Below the pieces are notes generated by a model. It was not told where the DNA came from. It saw only the letters and a program-made list of their open reading frames with translations, and did no database searches. A stretch of 5,112 bases of DNA from CAZEFK01 sp964511405 (GTDB taxonomy: Bacteria > Pseudomonadota > Alphaproteobacteria > Elsterales > Elsteraceae), in NCBI GenBank assembly GCA_964511405.1, contig CAZEFK010000328.1, positions 1 through 5,112 of the forward strand. The letters run 5' to 3'. The translations under genes and the position numbers were made by a program. Shown here piece after piece: positions 1 to 4,746 of this stretch. Numbering within the stretch: position 1 is the first letter of the stretch; every line of letters begins with the position of its first letter.

Positions 1-1440
1 GGCGAAGTGGCACGCACCACGATGGTGCGTCACGCCTTTCGCGTTCTCACCGACGATAAGATCAAGACGCGGCTGATCGCCTTCTCCGACGACATGGACG
101 GGCTGCGCAAGGTTCCCGACAACGTGCCCAACCGCGAGCTGCTGGCACGCCACCTGGGCAAGCCGCTGACCGCGATCCCTGATCCGTTCGGCACCCATGA
201 CAGCTTCGGCGCGCACAACAACGCCCGGCTGCGCGGCTTCCTGGACCAGTTCGGCTTCGACTACGAGTTCCAGTCGGCCAGCGAGTGGTACAAGAGCGGC
301 CGCTTCGACGTGGCGCTGATCCGGGTGCTGCAGCACTTCGACGAGATCATGTCGGTCATGCTGCCGACGCTCGGCGCCGAGCGTCAGGCCACCTACAGCC
401 CGGTGCTGCCGATCTCGCCGACCACCGGCCGGGTGCTGCAGGTGCCGCTGATCCATCGCGACCCGGATGCAGGCACCATCGCCTTCCACGACGAGGACGG
501 GCGGCTGGTCGAGCAGCCGGTAACCGGCGGCCGCGCCAAGCTGCAATGGAAGGCCGACTGGGCGATGCGCTGGGTGGCGCTGGGCGTCGACTACGAGATG
601 TCGGGCAAGGACCTGATCCCGTCGGTCGAGCTGGCCGGCAAGATCGCCCGGATCCTGGGCGCCCGCCCGCCCGAGGGCTTCAGCTACGAGCTGTTCCTGG
701 ACCAGGACGGCCAGAAGATCTCCAAGTCCAAGGGCAACGGCCTGTCGGTCGAGGAATGGCTGCGCTACGCCCCGGTCGAGAGCCTGGCCTTGTTCATGTA
801 CCAGCAGCCGCGCCGGGCCAAACGCTTGTATTTCGACGCCATCCCCAAGGCGGTCGACGAATATCTGAGCTTCCTCGACAAGTTTCCGGGCGAGGCGCCG
901 GCGGCACAATACGAAAACCCGGTCTGGCACATCCATGACGGCAAGCCGCCCGCGGCGGGCCTGCCGGTCAGCTTCGCCATGCTGCTCAACCTGGCGAGCG
1001 TGGTCCACGCCGAGGATCCGGCGGTGCTGTGGGGCTTCATCGAGCGGGCCCGGCCCGGGCACAAGGCGCCGCGCTCGCCGCTGCTGACCCGGCTGGTCGA
1101 GTTCGCGCTCGCCTATTACCGGGACCTGGTCCGCCCGGCCAAGCGCTACCGCGCCCCGACCGAGGCCGAGCGCGCGGCCCTGTCCGACCTGGCTGACGGG
1201 CTGGCGGCGGTGCCCGCCGGCGCCGATGCCGAGGCCTACCAGGCGGTGGTCTACGAGGTCGGCAAGCGTCCCGAGTTCCCCGAGCTCCGGGCCTGGTTCA
1301 AGGCTCTGTACGAAGTGCTGTTCGGCCAGGAGCAGGGCCCGCGCCTGGGCTCGTTCGTGGCGCTCTACGGCCGCGACGAGACCATCGCCCTGATCCGCCG
1401 GGCGCTGGCGGGACAAGACCTGGCCGCAGCCGGGGACTGA
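1..1440 (+). CDS. lysS: Class I lysyl-tRNA synthetase (LysRS1), 5'-truncated by window edge
   Basis: Attaches lysine to tRNA-Lys in the cytoplasm, using the class I (Rossmann-fold) type of LysRS found in archaea and many alphaproteobacteria rather than the class II enzyme of E. coli. The frame is open from base 1 and reads GEVARTTMVRHAFRVLTD, the segment that directly follows the HIGH-type signature in this family. About 45-50 N-terminal residues, including that motif, therefore lie outside the window, and the GTG at 7 is an internal Val, not a start. Visible are 479 residues. The KMSKS-class signature appears as KISKSKGN (bases 715-738). Also present are family blocks such as DPFGTHDSFGAHNNARL, the Trp/Tyr-rich core (KADWAMRWVALGVDYEMSGKDL) and a C-terminal helical anticodon-binding region ending in GSFVALYGRDETIALIRRAL. 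It ends 6 bases from the convergent DUF924 gene with no terminator between. Identity is firm. Confidence 0.96.
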   Translation, partial: GEVARTTMVRHAFRVLTDDKIKTRLIAFSDDMDGLRKVPDNVPNRELLARHLGKPLTAIPDPFGTHDSFGAHNNARLRGFLDQFGFDYEFQSASEWYKSGRFDVALIRVLQHFDEIMSVMLPTLGAERQATYSPVLPISPTTGRVLQVPLIHRDPDAGTIAFHDEDGRLVEQPVTGGRAKLQWKADWAMRWVALGVDYEMSGKDLIPSVELAGKIARILGARPPEGFSYELFLDQDGQKISKSKGNGLSVEEWLRYAPVESLALFMYQQPRRAKRLYFDAIPKAVDEYLSFLDKFPGEAPAAQYENPVWHIHDGKPPAAGLPVSFAMLLNLASVVHAEDPAVLWGFIERARPGHKAPRSPLLTRLVEFALAYYRDLVRPAKRYRAPTEAERAALSDLADGLAAVPAGADAEAYQAVVYEVGKRPEFPELRAWFKALYEVLFGQEQGPRLGSFVALYGRDETIALIRRALAGQDLAAAGD

Positions 1441-1446
1441 GGGGCG

Positions 1447-2004
1447 TCAGAACGACGATCCCGGCTGGGTCAGGAACTGCAGCTCTTCGGGCGTGCTGGC
1501 GCGGCCCAGCGCGGCGTTGCGGTGGGGGAAGCGGCCGAAGCGGGCGATGATCGCATGATGCCGGCGGGCGGCATCGATCGACTCGGCGCTGGCCGGGTCG
1601 TCGGCGAGGCCGGCGAACAGGGTCAGCGCCCGCTCCTGGTCGGCCAAGGCCTCCGAATGCTCGAAGGGCAGGTACAGGAACCAGCGGCGGACCGGCGCCA
1701 GGCCGCGGTCGTAGCCGGCGGCGACGGCGTGAACCGCCGCCGCGCGGGCCTGCGGATCGGTGGCGAAGGCCCGCGGCGTGCCCCGGAACAGGTTCCGTGG
1801 CACCTGGTCCAGCAGGATGATCAGGGCCAGCGCGCCGTCGGCCGTGCCCAGCCAGTCGGTCAGGCGCCCGGCTTCGGCGTCGTCGCGCAGCGGCCCCAGG
1901 GCCGCCGCGACGGCGCGGTCGAACGCCGGGTCGACCGTGAACCAGGCGTCGCGCGGCGCGTCGCCATCGGCGAACCAGAACCCGAGGACCGCCGCCTCAG
2001 TCAT
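1447..2004 (-). CDS. DUF924 family protein (TPR-like helical fold), function unknown
   Basis: A 185-residue protein of the DUF924 family, close to the family's normal length; the family is widespread in proteobacteria but has no established biochemical role. Diagnostic blocks are FWF near the N-terminus (residues 9-11), ALALIILLDQVPRNLFRGTPRAF (about 58-80), RRWFLYLPFEHSE (about 106-118) and IIARFGRFPHRNAALGR with TPEE (about 152-174). It is predicted soluble and mostly helical, with no signal peptide. The frame is open further upstream to 2244, but that part is the shadow of the cupin gene. The ATG at 2004 begins MTEAAVLGFWF, as expected for the family. This ATG sits inside the end of the cupin gene (ATGACTGA, 8-base overlap) and has no clear Shine-Dalgarno sequence, so translation is probably coupled to the cupin. 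A role linked to the cupin is only inferred from the operon. Confidence 0.92.
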   Translation of the reverse strand: MTEAAVLGFWFADGDAPRDAWFTVDPAFDRAVAAALGPLRDDAEAGRLTDWLGTADGALALIILLDQVPRNLFRGTPRAFATDPQARAAAVHAVAAGYDRGLAPVRRWFLYLPFEHSEALADQERALTLFAGLADDPASAESIDAARRHHAIIARFGRFPHRNAALGRASTPEELQFLTQPGSSF

Positions 2005-2455
2005 GGTGGATGTCGTCGATCCAGCGCACCGGCTCCGGGTTCTCGACCGGCTCGATATCCAGGTTGACCACCACCGGGATCTGGCCGCTGCGGACCAGGA
2101 CGCATTCCAGCGGCTCGTCGGTGCTGGCGTTGATCTCCTGGTGCGGCACGTAGGGCGGCACATGGATGAAGTCGCCCGGGCCGGCTTCGGCGGTGAACTC
2201 CAGCCGGTCGCCCCAGCGCATGCGCGCCTTGCCGCGGACCACATAGATCACGCTCTCGACCTCGCCATGGTGATGGGCGCCGGTCTTGGCGTCGGGATGG
2301 ATGGTGACGGTGCCGGCCCACAGCTTCTCGGCGCCGGTGCGGGCCCGGGTGATCGCGGCGGCGCGCGACATGCCCGGGGTCTGGGCGGTGTTGCCGTCGA
2401 GCTGGTCGCCTGGGACCACCTTGACGCCGTGGGTCCGCCAATCGGTTTGCGTCAT
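1997..2455 (-). CDS. Single-domain cupin protein, probable metal-binding
   Basis: A 152-residue RmlC-like cupin. Cupin motif 1 is visible as GAHHHGEVESVIYVVRG (residues 59-75), giving the usual metal ligands His61, His63 and Glu67. Motif 2 is GDFIHVPPYVPHQEIN (94-109), giving the fourth ligand His105 and the conserved Pro100 and Asn109. The complete 3-His/1-Glu set argues for a bound divalent metal (Mn, Fe, Ni or Zn cannot be told apart from sequence). Substrate and reaction are not recognisable. Start: the ATG at 2455 has AGGAG (2466 down to 2462) 6 bases upstream. The gene is the first of a two-gene operon with DUF924 and is divergent from the riboswitch-controlled Mn exporter, whose leader RNA begins only about 24 bases away. 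It could be a small dioxygenase, an isomerase, or a sugar- or metal-binding protein. Confidence 0.93.
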   Translation of the reverse strand: MTQTDWRTHGVKVVPGDQLDGNTAQTPGMSRAAAITRARTGAEKLWAGTVTIHPDAKTGAHHHGEVESVIYVVRGKARMRWGDRLEFTAEAGPGDFIHVPPYVPHQEINASTDEPLECVLVRSGQIPVVVNLDIEPVENPEPVRWIDDIHHD

Positions 2456-2475
2456 GCTGCGCTCCTCGCTATGGT
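2447..2475 (+). promoter_or_regulatory. Candidate promoter for the riboswitch/Mn-exporter transcript
   Basis: TTGCGT (2447-2452) and TATGGT (2470-2475) are separated by 17 bases and would place the transcription start near 2482, right at the outer end of the riboswitch P1 helix. The matches to sigma-70 consensus are modest (3/6 and 4/6), so the call rests mainly on spacing and position. The -35 element lies inside the cupin coding region, over its first codons, and the -10 element lies just upstream of its RBS. Confidence 0.35.
2462..2466 (-). promoter_or_regulatory. Ribosome binding site of the cupin gene
   Basis: Reads AGGAG on the minus strand, 6 bases before the ATG at 2455. It fixes the cupin start and shows that the divergent riboswitch promoter on the + strand must share these bases. 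Confidence 0.8.
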
Positions 2476-2479
2476 CCCC

Positions 2480-2593
2480 CCGGTTTTAGGGGAGTAGCCG
2501 CCATCGGCGCCAGCCGGTGGGTGCCGCGTCAACATGCTTGGCGATCTCGCCATGGCGCGCACGGCTTTCGGGCTCAGCGAGACCTATGGCCGG
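2480..2593 (+). promoter_or_regulatory. yybP-ykoY family manganese riboswitch (aptamer)
   Basis: The three family signatures occur in order with plausible spacing: GGGGAGTAGC (2489-2498, the Mn-binding L1 strand), CGTCAACAT (2527-2535) and GCGAGACC (2577-2584). The enclosing P1 helix can be drawn as 2480-2490 with 2583-2593 (CCGGTTTTAGG against CCTATGGCCGG): 10 pairs including two G-U, with one U-U mismatch. A short hairpin, 2505-2511 with 2520-2526, fits the first arm. The family is known to bind Mn2+ and to turn on Mn exporters (MntP, UPF0016/MneA, P-type ATPases). The gene directly downstream here is a UPF0016 exporter, which is independent support. The sensor lies entirely in the 207-base gap between the cupin ATG and the exporter ATG. 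Mn2+ as ligand is inferred from the family, not measured. Confidence 0.93.
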
Positions 2594-2662
2594 AGCAGCC
2601 CGGCGGCAAGGGGCCGTCTGCGGGCAGCTTCGCCATGTCTCGCGGCCCCCTGGACCCTGCCC
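2594..2662 (+). promoter_or_regulatory. Riboswitch expression platform / leader of Mn exporter
   Basis: This leader contains GCCATGTCTCGC (2632-2643), complementary over 12 Watson-Crick pairs (one 2-base bulge) to GCGAGAC-CT-ATGGC (2577-2590), which includes the 3' strand of the aptamer P1 helix. P1 and this helix exclude each other, as expected for a ligand-controlled switch. Two further helices, GGGGCCG/CGGCCCC (2610-2616 with 2643-2649) and GGGCAG/CTGCCC (2622-2627 with 2657-2662), cross it and each other. The second one abuts the start codon and loops out the only Shine-Dalgarno-like bases (GGA, 2652-2654). No U-tract follows any stem, so control is more likely translational or Rho-dependent than by intrinsic termination. 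Confidence 0.65.
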
Positions 2663-3229
2663 ATGGACCCCTTCCTCGTCTCGCTGGCCGCCGTCGCCCT
2701 GGCCGAAATCGGCGACAAGACCCAGCTGCTGGCGCTCAGCCTGGCCGCGCATTACCGCCGTCGCGGACCGATCCTGGCCGGCATCCTGGCCGCGACCCTG
2801 CTCAACCACGCCATCGCCGCGGAGCTGGGGAGCCTGGTCGGGGGCTGGTTCGATCCGCGCTGGTTCACGCGGGCCGTCGGCGTGTCGTTCCTGGCCATGG
2901 CCGTATGGGCGCTGCTGCCGGACAAGCTGGACGAGGACGAAGCGGCCGAGGACCGCTGGCGCAGCCGGTTCGGCATCTTCGGCGCCACGGCCATCGCGTT
3001 CTTCCTGGTCGAGATGGGCGACCGCACGCAGATCGCCACCGTCGCCCTGGGGGCGCAGTATCATCGGCCGCTGCCGGTGACGCTCGGCACCACCGCCGGC
3101 ATGATGCTGGCCAACGCGCCGGTGGTGCTGTTCGGCGCCGCCGCCGCCCAGCGGCTGCCCATGGGGCTGATCCGCAAGCTGGCGGCGCTGCTGTTCCTGG
3201 GGCTGGGGATCGCCGCCCTGATCGGCTAG
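2663..3229 (+). CDS. UPF0016/GDT1 (TMEM165, MneA-like) family Mn2+ exporter
   Basis: An inner-membrane cation transporter of 188 residues. The family hallmark E-x-G-D-[KR]-T occurs twice, EIGDKT (15-20) and EMGDRT (117-122), one per inverted half, and these acidic residues form the ion path. Six hydrophobic segments are visible (about 2-26, 36-60, 68-86, 106-131, 138-160, 168-187). A charged cytosolic loop LDEDEAAEDRWR (about 89-100) separates the two three-helix halves. Family members (MneA, Mnx, GDT1) export Mn2+, some with Ca2+. The frame is open upstream to an ATG at 2534, but that codon lies inside the riboswitch. The ATG at 2663 starts directly before the first helix and is preferred, although its RBS is weak (GGA 8 bases upstream), as is common for riboswitch-controlled starts. 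The TAG stop interlocks with that of convergent dmeF. Confidence 0.93.
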   Translation: MDPFLVSLAAVALAEIGDKTQLLALSLAAHYRRRGPILAGILAATLLNHAIAAELGSLVGGWFDPRWFTRAVGVSFLAMAVWALLPDKLDEDEAAEDRWRSRFGIFGATAIAFFLVEMGDRTQIATVALGAQYHRPLPVTLGTTAGMMLANAPVVLFGAAAAQRLPMGLIRKLAALLFLGLGIAALIG

Positions 3230-4413
3230 GCGGCGCGGCGGACCTCCACCGTGACATGGGACAGGGCGCGAAAGCGGACGGTCAGCCGGTCGCGATAATA
3301 GTCCGGGCCGCGCGCCTGCCGGGTGTCGACCGCGACGATGGCGCCCAGATGGCCGGGCCCCAGCCGCCACAGATGCAGGTCGGAGAGGCGGTCGCCGTCG
3401 GCCTCGACCGCCTGGCGGATGCCGTCGGCGACGCCGCGGTCGGGGACCATGTCCAGCAGCACCGCGCCGGTGTCGCGGATCAGCCCGCGCGACCAGGCGG
3501 CGATGACCAGGGCGCCGACCAGGCCGGCCAGCGGGTCCATCCACAGCCAGCCGAAGGCACGGGCCAGCACCAGCCCCACGATCACCAGCACCGACACCGC
3601 GGCGTCGGCCGCCACATGCAGGACGGCCGCGCGCATGTTGTTGTCCTGGTGGGCGCCGTGGCCGTGCTCCTCGAACACCACCTCATGCGCCTCGCCGGGC
3701 GTCCTGAGGTGGGCGACGAAGGCGTGCGGCTCGGGGATCGGATCGATGCTCTCCAGCCAGCCGCCGCGGTCGGCCAGGGCGAAGCGCTGGCGCGTGCCGT
3801 CCGGCCGTACCGTCTCGATCGTCGCGTCCGCGGGCGCCGAGCCCTCGGCGTGCAGCCGGAACACCGGCGGCACGCCGTCTTCGAACACGCTCAAGGTCCA
3901 CGCGCCGTCCGGTCGCGCGATGCGGTGCGCCGCATCGTGGCCACCCCCATGCCCGTGGCCGTGGTGATGATGATGCTCGCCGCCGCCCAGCAGCCAGGCG
4001 CTGGCGATGTTGACCGCCAGGCCGAGCCCCGCGATCGGGATGGCCTGGCCGAAGGCGATCGGCACCGGTTCGAGGACGCGGATGACGGCGTCATAGCCGA
4101 TCAGCAGCGCGATCAACGCCAGGATGACGGCGCTGGTGAAGCCGGCCAGATCGCCCAGCTTGCCGGTGCCGAAGCTGAAGCGCCGGTCGCCGGCCAGCCG
4201 GCGGGCATAGCGATAGGCCAGCGCCGCCAGCAGCAGGGCGCTGGCGTGGGTGCTCATATGCAGGCCGTCGGCGACCAGGGCCAGCGACCCGAAGGCCAGG
4301 CCGCCGCCGATCTCCAGCAGCATCATGGCGCTGCACAGGGCGATCACCAGCCACATCCGGCGCTCGTTGCCGGCATGGGCGGCGCCGAGGAAGACGTGGG
4401 CGTGGTCGTCCAT
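3226..4413 (-). CDS. dmeF: CDF family Co2+/Ni2+ efflux transporter DmeF
   Basis: A 395-residue cation diffusion facilitator that would export Co2+ and Ni2+ from the cytoplasm in exchange for protons. The N-terminus DDHAHVFLGAAHAGNERR is typical of DmeF. Six helices are predicted: about 20-40, 43-66, 92-106, 120-143, 262-284 and 289-310. Metal-site residues are ADGLHMSTH in helix 2 (Asp49, His52, His56) and the HxxxD of helix 5 (His266, Asp270). The loop between helices 4 and 5 is very long (about 144-260), with a His-rich run (147-163), a roughly 75-residue beta-like insert and a second His cluster (250-255). The C-terminal cytosolic domain (about 320-395) carries LSDLHLWRLGPGHLGAIV. Start: ATG at 4413, with AGGAG (4425-4421) 7 bases upstream; a GTG at 4428 is in frame but would use the RBS as codons. 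It follows dmeR by 11 bases, so it is one operon. Metal choice is inferred from the DmeF family and RcnR-type regulator. Confidence 0.94.
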   Translation of the reverse strand: MDDHAHVFLGAAHAGNERRMWLVIALCSAMMLLEIGGGLAFGSLALVADGLHMSTHASALLLAALAYRYARRLAGDRRFSFGTGKLGDLAGFTSAVILALIALLIGYDAVIRVLEPVPIAFGQAIPIAGLGLAVNIASAWLLGGGEHHHHHGHGHGGGHDAAHRIARPDGAWTLSVFEDGVPPVFRLHAEGSAPADATIETVRPDGTRQRFALADRGGWLESIDPIPEPHAFVAHLRTPGEAHEVVFEEHGHGAHQDNNMRAAVLHVAADAAVSVLVIVGLVLARAFGWLWMDPLAGLVGALVIAAWSRGLIRDTGAVLLDMVPDRGVADGIRQAVEADGDRLSDLHLWRLGPGHLGAIVAVDTRQARGPDYYRDRLTVRFRALSHVTVEVRRAA

Positions 4414-4420
4414 CGGCGGG

Positions 4421-4425
4421 CTCCT
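4421..4425 (-). promoter_or_regulatory. Ribosome binding site of dmeF, overlapping the dmeR stop codon
   Basis: The minus strand reads TGAGGAG, so the last base of the dmeR stop TGA is the first base of AGGAG, followed by a 7-base spacer and the dmeF ATG at 4413. This decides the dmeF start and suggests that ribosomes finishing dmeR help to initiate dmeF. Confidence 0.8.
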
Positions 4426-4703
4426 CACTTGAGATAGGTCCGGACCACGGCCATGAGCTGCTCGGTCGCGTCCAGGTTCAGCGCGCCCGGATGCCGCTCG
4501 GCATCGACCAGGTGCGTGCGGACATGGTCCTCGATCACCTCGGCCGTCAGCCCGGCCATGGCGGCGCGGGCGCTGGCCAGCAGATGCATGACCGGCTCGC
4601 AGCCGGCATCCGTCTCGAGGGCGCGTTCGATGGCTTCGACCTGGCCCCGGATCCGGCGCACCCGGGCCAGCAGTTTCTGCTTCTCGCGGACGGTATGGGT
4701 CAT
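4425..4703 (-). CDS. dmeR: RcnR/CsoR-family Ni/Co-responsive repressor DmeR
   Basis: A 92-residue all-helical DNA-binding protein of the CsoR/RcnR family, which acts as a tetramer that leaves DNA when metal binds. Counting from the ATG at 4703 (MTHTVREKQKLLARVRRIRGQVEAIERAL), the ligand pattern is His3, Cys35, His60 and His64, the same positions used by E. coli RcnR for Ni2+/Co2+. CsoR-type copper sensors and FrmR-type formaldehyde sensors lack this full set. The conserved DNA-contacting Arg-rich first helix (R14, R16, R17, R19, then GQV) is intact. The exact fit of His3 supports this start over open-frame codons running up to 4763, which would begin inside the operator. AGGG (4713-4710) lies 6 bases before the ATG. 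The gene is first in the dmeR-dmeF operon and should repress its own promoter through the inverted repeat at 4712-4738. Confidence 0.94.
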   Translation of the reverse strand: MTHTVREKQKLLARVRRIRGQVEAIERALETDAGCEPVMHLLASARAAMAGLTAEVIEDHVRTHLVDAERHPGALNLDATEQLMAVVRTYLK

Positions 4704-4711
4704 CCGCGACC

Positions 4712-4738
4712 CTAGCATAGGGTAGCCCCCTATGCTAG
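4712..4738. promoter_or_regulatory. Probable DmeR operator: perfect 11-bp inverted repeat
   Basis: CTAGCATAGGG (4712-4722) and CCCTATGCTAG (4728-4738) are exact reverse complements around a 5-base spacer TAGCC. The centre is a G/C tract bounded by A/T-containing inverted arms (ATAGGG...CCCTAT), the general architecture of RcnR/CsoR-family operators. It ends 8 bases before the dmeR start codon, and its edge overlaps the dmeR Shine-Dalgarno bases. Binding by DmeR is inferred from position and architecture. Confidence 0.85.
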
Positions 4739-4744
4739 TGTCGA
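4714..4744 (-). promoter_or_regulatory. Candidate dmeRF promoter enclosing the operator
   Basis: On the minus strand TCGACA (4744-4739, 5/6 to the -35 consensus) is followed after 19 bases by TATGCT (4719-4714, 4/6 to the -10 consensus). Nearly the whole inverted repeat falls in the long spacer and the -10 box, so a bound repressor would block polymerase. The start would lie about 4 bases before the ATG, giving an almost leaderless mRNA without its AGGG. Another -10 choice is possible, so this is tentative. Confidence 0.3.
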
Positions 4745-4746
4745 CG

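Noticed and set aside
1440..1447. Bidirectional terminator between lysS and DUF924
   Set aside because: Only 6 bases separate the two stops, and no inverted repeat with a T-tract is visible around them.
2005..2244. Upstream extension of the DUF924 frame
   Set aside because: It overlaps the cupin gene in another frame, is Ser/Arg/Trp-rich and does not resemble the family, which begins at MTEAAVLGFWF.
2610..2649. Intrinsic terminator in the riboswitch leader
   Set aside because: GC-rich stems exist, but none is followed by a T-run; the following bases are C-rich (CCCTGGACCCTGCCC).
2534..2662. N-terminal extension of the UPF0016 exporter from the in-frame ATG at 2534
   Set aside because: This ATG and the following codons lie in the conserved riboswitch (CGTCAACATG). 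The extra 43 residues are not hydrophobic or family-like, and the family starts directly with the first helix, as from 2663.
2486..3544. 352-codon open frame on the - strand
   Set aside because: It is antisense to the Mn exporter and overlaps dmeF in another frame. It is Arg/Gly/Pro-rich with no recognisable domain, so a shadow.
3948..3984. Repeat array or CRISPR-like element in the GTG/ATG-rich stretch
   Set aside because: The repetition is explained by CAC/CAT/GGC codons of the His/Gly-rich loop of DmeF.
4414..4428. GTG start of dmeF at 4428
   Set aside because: It would translate the AGGAG ribosome binding site as codons. The ATG at 4413 has ideal spacing and matches the usual DmeF N-terminus.
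2521..4437. 638-codon open frame on the + strand
   Set aside because: It crosses the riboswitch, the exporter in another frame and the antisense of dmeF. Its composition is a low-complexity Arg/Gly/Ala/Gln translation typical of GC-rich shadow frames, with no family signature.
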